DNA from: CAIZGX01 sp964385405
GTDB lineage: Bacteria > Bacteroidota > Bacteroidia > Flavobacteriales_D > Sanyastnellaceae
NCBI GenBank assembly: GCA_964385405.1
Contig: CAYLOT010000001.1
Location: 1 to 64,000 of the forward strand
Length of the DNA: 64,000 nt
Direction of reading: 5' to 3'
How positions within the stretch are numbered: the stretch's first letter is position 1; each line of letters begins with the position of its first letter. This document shows positions 7,736 to 17,300 of the stretch, piece after piece. The translations under genes and the position numbers were made by a program. The notes under the pieces were generated by a model. The model ran no database searches, was not told the DNA's origin, and saw only the letters and a program-made list of their open reading frames with translations.

Positions 7736-8449
7736 ATGAAAAAAAACATCTTCTTTTTTGGATTCGCGCTTTCTTTTTGCGGGGCATCAGCGCAATCAAT
7801 TGAATTGGTAAATCCCGTTGTTCAGGTGAATGCAACGGCTGGAACACTGACTGGTGCTGGTGAAATGGTAGCTGAATGGCCGGTTACAAATGTCTCAGAT
7901 GCTGCTGTTTCTGTCAAATGCAGTCGAAGCGTTATTTCCGAGATACCAGGCACTTCAAACTATTTCTGTTGGGGTGTCTGTTACGGTGAAACAACCAATG
8001 TTTCTCTTTTAGCACAAAATATTTTAGCGAGCGATACGAATCATACTTTTTACGCACACTACAAACCCCTTGGCAATCCGGGAGAAACGCTAATATCGTA
8101 TTGTTTCTTCAATACCGCTAATCCTTCAGACCAAGCTTGTCAGACTGTTAGCTTTTGTTACGAATCAAGCTGTCCTGTGGGAGTTAGTGAAGAGGCGGCT
8201 ACGAAAATTGAGTTAGTAGGAAACAATCCCCTGAGAGGATTAAGCTTTTTGAATTACCAGTTACCAGCAGGAGAGAAGGAGGGGCAATTAGTAATCACTA
8301 ATCTTCAAGGTAAGCTTATAAAACAAGCTGTTGTAAAAGGGAATTCCGGTAGTATTTTGGTGAATGCACAAGATTATGCCGCTGGAGTTTATCAGTTTAC
8401 CCTAATAACAGTAAAAGGCCGCGAGTCAATTCGTCTAGTGGTTGAATAA
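7736..8449 (+). CDS. Cysteine-rich secreted protein with T9SS type A sorting domain
   Basis: A 237-residue protein with signal peptide MKKNIFFFGFALSFCGASAQ. The mature domain (about residues 20-150) contains eight cysteines, in VKCSRSV, YFCWGVCYG, ISYCFFN, QACQTVSFCYESSCP, suggesting several disulfides. The FCWGxCY pattern recurs, as I remember it, in small Bacteroidota surface proteins of unknown function. Residues about 160-237 (LVGNNPLRGLSFLNYQLPAGEK, LVITNLQGKLIKQAVV, NAQDYAAGVYQFTLITVKGRESIRLVVE) are a type A T9SS sorting domain. Divergent from the T9SS thioredoxin-like gene, 83 bp apart, which may be its redox partner (inference). It is followed by a strong terminator. Confidence 0.85.
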   Translation: MKKNIFFFGFALSFCGASAQSIELVNPVVQVNATAGTLTGAGEMVAEWPVTNVSDAAVSVKCSRSVISEIPGTSNYFCWGVCYGETTNVSLLAQNILASDTNHTFYAHYKPLGNPGETLISYCFFNTANPSDQACQTVSFCYESSCPVGVSEEAATKIELVGNNPLRGLSFLNYQLPAGEKEGQLVITNLQGKLIKQAVVKGNSGSILVNAQDYAAGVYQFTLITVKGRESIRLVVE

Positions 8450-8469
8450 TTTATTAAGAAATGTTAATG

Positions 8470-8502
8470 AACAACCTCGATTTTCGAGGTTGTTTTATTT
8501 TT
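8470..8502 (+). terminator. Rho-independent terminator after the cysteine-rich T9SS cargo gene
   Basis: Perfect 11-bp stem AACAACCTCGA (8470-8480) with 8484-8494, loop TTT, then a T-rich tail. Confidence 0.85.
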
Positions 8503-8503
8503 G
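8496..8503 (+). promoter_or_regulatory. Possible -7 element of maeB in the terminator tail
   Basis: TATTTTTG at 8496-8503 matches TAnnTTTG and lies 18 bp upstream of the maeB ATG, within the T-tail of the preceding terminator. No clear -33 TTG, so weak. Confidence 0.25.
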
Positions 8504-8521
8504 CGAACCCAAAGACAGAAA

Positions 8522-10801
8522 ATGAAGCAAATAAAGAGGAAAGAAGCACTCGATTACCACGAGTTAGGTAGGAAGGGAAAGCTAGAAATTGTTCCGACAA
8601 AACCATACAGTACGCAACGAGATTTAGCTCTTGCTTATTCTCCGGGTGTTGCAGAACCGGTCAAGGCTATTGCCGAGAACATAGACGATGTGTACAAGTA
8701 CACCGGTAAAGGAAATTTAGTAGCAGTTATTTCTAACGGGACAGCAATTTTGGGTCTCGGGAATTTAGGACCAGAGGCGAGTAAACCTGTTATGGAAGGA
8801 AAGGGGATGCTCTTCAAAATATTTGCAGATATCGATTCCATTGACATTGAAATGAAGGCCACTGAAGTAGACGATTTCGTTAATACGGTCATCAACATTA
8901 GCCCAACGTTTGGTGGTATCAATTTGGAAGATATCAAAGCGCCAGAAGCTTTTGAGATTGAAGAAAGGCTAAAAGAAGCTCTCGACATTCCCATTATGCA
9001 CGATGATCAGCACGGGACGGCCATTATTTCGAGTGCCGCTTTGTTGAATGCCTTGGAGATAGCGGGAAAGAATATTGGCGATATAAAAATTGTTGTAAGT
9101 GGAGCAGGCGCAGCTGCTTTGAGCTGTTTGAATACCATGATTGGTCTTGGTTTGAATCCTACGAACATTCGTATGTTCGATTCGAAGGGGTTAATCAATA
9201 TTTCAAGAGAAGATATTGATCACAGAAAGAAAAGATTTGCAGTTGACTCTAACGAAAAATCTTTATCTGAGGCTTTAGTAAATGCCGACGTTTTTTTGGG
9301 ACTTTCTCAAGGTAATATCGTAACACCTGAGATGGTTCAATCGATGGCAAGTAATCCTGTCGTTTTTGCCTTGGCAAATCCAGACCCCGAGATTCCATAT
9401 GAGATTGCCATGGCTGCTCGCCCAGATGTTATTATGGCTACGGGAAGAAGCGATAATCCAAACCAAGTAAACAATGTTCTAGGATTTCCTTTCATTTTCA
9501 GAGGTGCATTGGATGTGCGAGCAACAAAAATTAACGATGCCATGAAACTGGCTGCAGTTAAGGCTCTTGCAGACCTCGCAAAAGAAACCGTTCCTGAGGA
9601 AGTAATGGAAGCCTATCACATTACGAATCTTTCTTTTGGAAAGGACTATATAATCCCAAAACCGAATGATCCAAGATTGATTGTTGCGGTTTCGACGGCT
9701 GTTGCCAAAGCCGCTATTGAGAGTGGAGTTGCTAAAAATCCGATTACAAATTGGGATGCTTACGCGAGCGAATTGCTTGGAAGAATGGGAAGAGATAACG
9801 CGCTTACTCGCGGTATTTCGGAAAGAGCAAGAAAAGATCGAAAGCGCGTAGTATTTGCCGAGGGAGATAACCCGAAAATCCTCAAAGCCGCAGAACAAGC
9901 AAAAGATGATGGAATCGCAATTCCAATATTGCTAGGCCAAGAAGAAAAGATAAGAGATCTTATTAGAGAATTTGACTTAGACCTTGGCGATGTTGAAATA
10001 ATTGATCCTCGACTCGATTCGCACAAAGCGGAAAGAGAGAAATACGGAGAGTTTTTCTACCAAAAGAGAATGAGGAAGGGAATCACCAAAACAGAGGCTT
10101 CTCGCATCATGCGAGAAAGAAACTATTTTGGAGCTATGATGGTCGAAACTGGTGTGGCAGATGCGATGATTTCAGGTATGACTCGAAACTATGCAAAAGT
10201 TATTCGACCAGGATTAGAAACCATTGGAACAGCCAAAGATGTGAAAACAGTCTGCGGAATGTACATTGTTCAAACCCCGAAGGGACCCATGTTTTTCGCA
10301 GATACCACGGTGAACAGAGACCCATCTGCCGAGCAACTAGTAGACATAACTTTACTCGTAGCAGATGCCGTGTCGAAAATGAAAATATCTCCTCGAATTG
10401 CCATGCTGAGTTATTCCAATTTTGGTTCATCTCACGGTTCCGATCCAGACAAAGTAGCAAAGGCTGTTGCTATGTTGCACCAGAATCACCCTCACCTTAT
10501 TGTAGACGGAGAAATTCAGGCAAACTTCGCCTTGAATCCCGAAATGCGAAAAGAGAATTTTCCATTCTCAAAATTGGCCGATTCCAAAGTGAATACTTTA
10601 ATCTTCCCTAATCTATCTTCAGGAAACATCAGTTACAAAATTCTTCAAGAAGTTGCAGGTATGGAAGTGATCGGTCCAATTTTACTGGGAATGAAGCGCA
10701 GTTACCATATCTTACAAATGGGTTGCTCGGTACGGGAAATTGTGAATATGGTTCGCGTAGCGGTAGTAGATGCTCAAGCTAAGGGAACATTAAATAGATA
10801 A
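8522..10801 (+). CDS. maeB: NADP-dependent malic enzyme (malic enzyme-phosphotransacetylase fusion)
   Basis: A 759-residue cytoplasmic enzyme that oxidatively decarboxylates malate to pyruvate with NADP. The ATG at 8522 is chosen (YHELGRKGKLEIVPTKP follows closely); the frame also opens at a TTG at 8501, within the promoter/terminator tail. Residues about 1-420 are the malic enzyme: LAYSPGVAEP, VAVISNGTAILGLGNLGP, IMHDDQHGTAII (metal and substrate binding), IVVSGAGAAALSCLNTM (nucleotide-binding loop), and FALANPDPEI. Residues about 430-759 are a phosphotransacetylase-like domain (RKRVVFAEGDNPKILKAAEQA, VADAMISGMTRNYAKVIRPGLETIG), which in the MaeB family is regulatory (acetyl-CoA sensing) rather than clearly catalytic. 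The two-domain length is normal for MaeB. It lies 1 bp upstream of ruvA, an arrangement I know from other Flavobacteriia. Confidence 0.95.
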   Translation: MKQIKRKEALDYHELGRKGKLEIVPTKPYSTQRDLALAYSPGVAEPVKAIAENIDDVYKYTGKGNLVAVISNGTAILGLGNLGPEASKPVMEGKGMLFKIFADIDSIDIEMKATEVDDFVNTVINISPTFGGINLEDIKAPEAFEIEERLKEALDIPIMHDDQHGTAIISSAALLNALEIAGKNIGDIKIVVSGAGAAALSCLNTMIGLGLNPTNIRMFDSKGLINISREDIDHRKKRFAVDSNEKSLSEALVNADVFLGLSQGNIVTPEMVQSMASNPVVFALANPDPEIPYEIAMAARPDVIMATGRSDNPNQVNNVLGFPFIFRGALDVRATKINDAMKLAAVKALADLAKETVPEEVMEAYHITNLSFGKDYIIPKPNDPRLIVAVSTAVAKAAIESGVAKNPITNWDAYASELLGRMGRDNALTRGISERARKDRKRVVFAEGDNPKILKAAEQAKDDGIAIPILLGQEEKIRDLIREFDLDLGDVEIIDPRLDSHKAEREKYGEFFYQKRMRKGITKTEASRIMRERNYFGAMMVETGVADAMISGMTRNYAKVIRPGLETIGTAKDVKTVCGMYIVQTPKGPMFFADTTVNRDPSAEQLVDITLLVADAVSKMKISPRIAMLSYSNFGSSHGSDPDKVAKAVAMLHQNHPHLIVDGEIQANFALNPEMRKENFPFSKLADSKVNTLIFPNLSSGNISYKILQEVAGMEVIGPILLGMKRSYHILQMGCSVREIVNMVRVAVVDAQAKGTLNR

Positions 10802-10802
10802 G

Positions 10803-11393
10803 ATGCTATACTCGCTAACTGGACAGCTCGCTGAAAAATCGCCGGTACATGCGGTCATCAACTGCAATGGAGTAGGCTATTTCCTTAATATAAGTTTGGC
10901 CACTTATGCTGCGCTTCCGAATAATGGAGAGGTAATGTTATATACGCACCTTCATGTCAACGGAAATGACTTCTCATTGGTTCTTTATGGCTTTTATTCC
11001 GATCAGGAAAAGGAGTTGTTTAAGAAATTAACCAGTGTAAGTGGTGTTGGTCCAAACACGGCTAGAATGGTTCTCTCAAGCCTGAATGTAAATGAGCTAA
11101 TTCAGGTTATTGCCAATAAAGACCTTCCTTCATTGAAGCGAATAAAGGGAATTGGTGAGAAAACAGCTGAGAGAATTCTTGTAGATCTTCACAACAAAGT
11201 TGGAAAGATTGATGGTGTGATGATAGAAAAAATTGGAGGTGCGCACAATACGAACAGACAAGATGCGTTAGTGGCACTGTCGCAATTGGGCCTAGACAAA
11301 ACCAAAACCGAGAAAATGTTGGATAAGATATTACTCTCCAATGGTGATTTACCGTTAGAGGAACTTATCAAACAAGTATTGAAACAGATATAG
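10803..11393 (+). CDS. ruvA: Holliday junction branch migration protein RuvA
   Basis: A 196-residue protein that binds four-way DNA junctions and loads the RuvB helicase in recombinational repair. It starts MLYSLTGQLAEKSPVHAVINCNGVGYFLNIS (OB-fold domain I, residues about 1-63). Two helix-hairpin-helix motifs follow: FKKLTSVSGVGPNTARMVLSSL (about 76-97) and LPSLKRIKGIGEKTAERILVDL (about 109-130). The C-terminal domain that contacts RuvB is AHNTNRQDALVALSQLGLDKTKTEKML. Full length for the family. It is 1 bp after maeB and 5 bp before sprA, so it is probably co-transcribed with both. The ruvA-sprA adjacency is a conserved Bacteroidota arrangement. Confidence 0.97.
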   Translation: MLYSLTGQLAEKSPVHAVINCNGVGYFLNISLATYAALPNNGEVMLYTHLHVNGNDFSLVLYGFYSDQEKELFKKLTSVSGVGPNTARMVLSSLNVNELIQVIANKDLPSLKRIKGIGEKTAERILVDLHNKVGKIDGVMIEKIGGAHNTNRQDALVALSQLGLDKTKTEKMLDKILLSNGDLPLEELIKQVLKQI

Positions 11394-11398
11394 TTATC

Positions 11399-14300
11399 GT
11401 GAAAGAAGTAATCCTCCGCCTCCTCTCAAGAGTCATTTTCGTAATGGCCCTTTGTATTTCTGGTTGGCTGGCTTGGGCAAATACTTCTGTAGAGACTCGG
11501 GTAATCGCAAAATCTAAGCACAATTTCGTTTTCGCTCCGGATACCATTACGCCTGTATGGCCTAACGATGACAGCCCAGTTCCAAGTGAGGGTGGAAATG
11601 GAATTGAAATTCCGCTTCCAGATAATATTCACTATTCAGTAGAGTACAATCCCGAAACAGGACGCTACGAGGTGATTCAAAAAGTTGGTGATAAAATAGA
11701 TTTTCGTCGAGCGTCTACCATGGATATGGAAGATTTTTTAGACTTTCAACTAGACAAAAATGTAACTAAATATTGGAATAAGATTAAGGATGACAAATCC
11801 GCTGCGAACAAAGAGTTTGCTCCAGTAATAAAAATTGGTGGTGATAATTTCGAACACATTTTTGGTTCGAATGAAATTGAAATTCGCCCCCAAGGATCCG
11901 CGGAATTAACATTTGGTTTAAACTCTCAACGCACTGAAAATCCGCGTATTCCAGAGCGCCAGCGAAAAAACACAAACTTCAACTTCGATCAAAAAATTCA
12001 AATGAATGTCATTGGAAACATTGGCACGAAGATGAAGCTGAAGGTGAATTACAACACAGAGAGTACGTTCGAGTTTGAAAACAACATGAAGGTGGAATAC
12101 ACTGGAGATGAGGATCAGATCATGCGTAAAATAGAGCTTGGTACTGTTGCTCTGCCTTTGACAGGAACCCTTATGCCTGGTAGTCTGGGATTATTCGGTG
12201 CCAAAGTGGAAACTCAATGGGGAAAATTGAAGAATACCACAATTCTTACACAACAGAAAGGAGAACGCAAGGAGATCACGGTTCAAGGAGGAGCACAAAC
12301 CACACGATTCGATATTGCTGCAGACAATTACGAAGCAAATAGACACTATTTCCTGTCGGGCTATTTCAGAGATTCTTACGACAACGCATTAGCAGCCCTT
12401 CCAGTCGTGAATAGCGGCGTGAATATCACTCGCATCGAAGTTTGGGTAGTTAACCAACAGGCAAATATTCAGGATGTCAGAAATATCATGGCATTCACAG
12501 ATTTAGGTGAAAACTCGCAATTCATGTCCACGGACTTCAACAGTTCATCGCTTATTAATCCTGGCCAACTACAGAACCCGGATAATGAGAATAACAATCT
12601 TTTCAATGTGGTGTCTAACAACCAAGGTATACTCGATTTTTCAAACGCGAATGCTGCAATTCAAGCATTGGGTTATGGAATGCGCCAGGGGATACACTAC
12701 GAGCGTGTAGGAAACGCCAGAAAACTTACCCCCTCAGAATATACCTACAATTCGCGATTAGGATTTATCTCATTAAAGCAGTCACTTAATAATGCTGAGG
12801 TATTAGCAGTTGCGTATGAGTATACTCTAAATGGACAGACTTTTCAGGTTGGAACACTTTCTCAAGATGGTGTTGCGGCGCCGCAAGCCTTGATGTTGAA
12901 AATGTTGAAATCATCCATCACGTTGGTTAAGCTAACGAATGGTGATCCTTCGCCACTTTGGCGAAATATGATGAAAAACGTATACAACTTGGAGTCTTTT
13001 GGAATATCTCCTGAGAATTTTAGGTTGGAGGTTTGGTATAACAATCCTGCTACAGGTGTTAACATGAACTACATCCCTCGCGAACCGCTTAGTGGTAAAT
13101 TGCTTATGCAAGTCCTGAATCTCGATAGGATAGATGCTCAGCAAATGCCTGGTAGCGATGGTTTTTTTGACTTTGTCCCTAATGCTGCTACAGCAGGCGG
13201 ATTAATCGACGCTACCTCAGGAAGAGTGTTTTTTCCGATGATAGAACCCTTCGGTTCGCACCTGTCAAATCAAATTTTCGCAGGGTTAGGAAATACGCCA
13301 CAGGCAGCTCAAGTTATTTCTCAAGTTGTGTTCCAACCGTTGTATGACTCTACAAAAACTGCAGCGCAAATTGGTTTTCCACAATTGAATCGTTTTCGAA
13401 TTAAGGGTGAGTATCAAAGTGCATCAGGTTCAGAGATATCATTGAACGCACTGAATATCCCACAAGGAGCGGTCACAGTTACCGCCGGAGGAATGAGACT
13501 GGTAGAGGGAACCGATTTTACAGTGAACTACAACTTAGGAAAGGTTACAATTCTGAATGAAAGTATCATGAGTTCAGGACAACCCATTAATGTTTCTGTG
13601 GAAAGTAACTCCATGTTTAATCTTCAATACAAAACGTTATTAGGTAGCAGGTTTGACTACAAGTTTTCAGATCATCTTGCCATGGGAGCAACCTTCATGA
13701 ATTTGAGGGAACGACCATTGACTCAAAAGGTAAACGCGGGAGATGATCCAGTGAACAACGCAATGATAGGTTTCGACATGAACTTCCAAAAGGAAGTTCC
13801 GATTATTACCAAATGGATTGATCGAATTCCAGGAATTCAAACAAAAGAGAAATCAATAGTAACATTCAATCTGGAAGCTGCGAAAATATTCCCTGGTCAT
13901 TCGCGAGCAATTTCGAAGGATGGAAATGCCTACGTAGATGATTTCGAAGGAAGCCAAAGTGTAATTGATTTACGCTCGTTGAACCAATGGTTCATGGCAT
14001 CTACTCCGAAATTGCAATCGTCTCTTTTTCCTGAAGGTGATTTTGAAGATAGCCTAGTCTATGGCGCAAATAGAGCTCATTTGTCATGGTATATTATTGA
14101 CCCCTTGTTCTTCAGAAATAGTTCGTACACTCCGCCGAATGTCACGGCTGACATGCAAAGTGATCATCGCATGCGCGAAGTTTTGGAATCGGAGGTTTTT
14201 CCGAACAGACAATTGCCACAAGGTCAACCGCCAAATATTGCGTGTTTAGACTTAACCTATTACCCCGAAGAGCGGGGCATGTATAATTTCGAGCTTCCGA

Positions 14301-17300
14301 ATGGATATGCCGGAAGATCAGCAGGACTGAATTCCGACGGGACATTAAAAGATCCGGAGTCGCGCTGGGGTGGAATTCAACGTGCGCTTACAACAACTGA
14401 TTTCGAAACTTCAAACGTTCAGTTTATTCAGTTCTGGTTAATGGATCCTTTCAATGAAGATTCCGAGAATATTGAGGGAGGCGACTTGTATTTCAACCTC
14501 GGAAATGTGAGTGAAGACATCATGAACGATTCGCACATGAGCTTTGAGAACGGATTTCCATCAGCCAATAATGACCTTCCAATTGAACAAGGAACTTGGG
14601 GGAATTACCCCTCACCAACGACTTTCAATGTTGTAAATGCTTTCGATTATACTTCAGGTAATTATAAGCAGCAAGATATTGGTCTCGATGGTTTAAATTC
14701 TCAAGCGGAACAATCTTATTTTTCAAATTGGCTGCTACAAATGCAAGGCTTTTTAACCCCAGATGCCTACATTAAATATCAGCAAGACCCATCAGCTGAT
14801 GATTTCAATTATTTCCGAAGTTCACAGGCAGATGCAGCTGATTTGAATACTCTAGAGCGTTACAAAGATTTTAATCGCAACGAAGGGAATTCAAATACCG
14901 ACACACCAGATGGATATCCAATTGCTGCTACGACTATACCGAACTCAGAAGATATCAATCAAGACATTACTTTAAATACCATTGAGAGTTATTTTCAATA
15001 CAAGGTAAGCCTTCGTCCGGAAGATTTAGGAGATGCAAACCTCGGAAGGAATTACATAACAGATACGTTCGTTACTACTAAAACTACTGCGAATAATGAA
15101 GATCGTCAAATTCGCTGGTATCAGTTCAAAATTCCAATTAGAGAATTTGAAAAACGGGTAGGAAGTATTCCGGACTTTCGTTCGATCAGATATATTCGAA
15201 TGTTTTTAAAGGGATGGGAAGAGCCGGTAACATTGCGATTTGCAAGATTGGAATTGGTTCGAGGTGAATGGAGAAAATATGACTATTCGCTAGCAGGAAA
15301 TCAAGAACAAGAGATTAATGACGATCCGGAAACGTCATTTAGCATTGCTGCCGTGAATATTGAAGAAAACGGAAATCGGGAACCTGTGCCTTACACCGTT
15401 CCACCCGGAATTATTCGTGAGCAAGACGTTGCTTCTGCGAACCTCAGAAATCTGAATGAGCAATCCCTATCATTGAGTGTTTGTAATCTGAAAGATGGAG
15501 ACGCTCGAGCAACGTACAGAAATGTTAATTACGATTTGCGTCAGTATAAACGTCTTCGCATGTTTGCTCACGCTGAGGCGGCTGGTATTCAATCAGAACT
15601 CAAGGACAACGATGTTTCTGTATTTATTCGCTTGGGATCAGATTTCGACCAGAATTACTATGAGTATGAGGTGCCAATGAGTGTTACACCTTGGTACACC
15701 AACAACGATGATGAGATTTGGCCGTTGGAGAATAACTTCGATATAAAACTATCTGATCTTCAAAACCTAAAAATTAATAGGCCATCAACAACTTCCGTTT
15801 TGTCTGTAGTTGATACAATTTTAGACAACAACGTTCACCTCTCAGTTAAGGGTAATCCGAATTTAGCGAACATCACTACTTTAATGATAGGTATTCGGAA
15901 TCCCGATAAAGACACTAACCCTTTTGGAGTTACCGATGATGGAAAATCCGAATGTGCGACGGTTTGGGTGAATGAGTTACGTCTTTCCGAGTTTGATGAG
16001 AAGTCGGGGTCAGCGGCAATAGCAAGATTGAATGCACAGTTGGCAGATTTTGGTAATCTAGCAGTTTCAGGAAACATTAGTACCCCCGGATGGGGCGCAA
16101 TTGAGCAACGTGTCCAGCAAAGGCAGCAAGAAACAAAGATGGGATTAGACGCAAGTAGCACGCTGCAACTTGGGAAATTCTTCCCAAAGGATTGGGGTGT
16201 TCAGTTGCCAATGTACCTCGGTTTCTCAGAGAATGTGCAAACACCTCGTTACAGCCCTCTTCAGCCCGATATTCAAATGACGGATTTGCCAACAATGAAT
16301 AAACCTTTAAAGCAAAAGTCTCAAACCTACACCAAGCGAAGAAGTATCAATTTCACCAATGTGAAAATTGCTCCGAAAAAAGATGCTTCTGATGCGAAAG
16401 GAGTTGGTCTACCCGGAGCAGATGATAAAGGGAAACCGGGGACACAAGCTGCTCCAACGAATTCAGATAAGCCAAAGTTTTATGGTATTGACAATTTCTC
16501 TGTGTCCTACGCCTACAATGAGACATACTTCCGCGATATCAATACAGACTGGAGATTGCAGAAGCAATACCAAGGTGCCTTTGATTACAGCTTCACCAAT
16601 AAACCCAAAGAATTTAAACCGTTAGCCAATGTCCCAGTAATTAAAACTTCTAAGTACTTAAAGTGGTTAAAGGATTTCAATTTTTACGCAGGTGTTAAAC
16701 AGGTGAGTTTTAGAACCGAAATGAATCGTTCTTATGAAACAAGTCGAATACGTAACAACTCCCTAGAATTAACAGGCGTGTATAGCGATATGCTCATCCA
16801 AACTCAGGCGCAAAAGAACTGGAATTGGACAAGAAACTATTCTATGAAGTATGATTTAACCAAGAATTTAAAAACAGACTTTACGGCAAGTAATATTGCA
16901 TTGGTTGGCGAACCTCGGGGTGTAATCAATAAAAATGATGTTGATTGGTACGAATCGTACAAAGATTCTGTTTGGAGTAACATTCAAAATTTTGGAGAAA
17001 CAACCACATACAACCACAACGTAGGAGTGACATATAAACTACCCTTAGACAAGTTTCCTTTGTTGAATTTTATGAGCGCAGACGCTCGTTATGGCGGGAC
17101 ATTCAGATGGGACCGCGCACCGTTTACACAAGATACGCTGGGTAACACCATTCAAAATAGTCGCCAAATTCAATTGAACGCTCAAGGTAACTTCGAAACA
17201 TTGTACAATAACTCACCGAGATTGAAGCAAGCCTTAACCGGTAAAAAACCAGATGCGGGAAAGAAGGATGCAGGCAAGAAAGATGACCCTTCGAAAAAGG

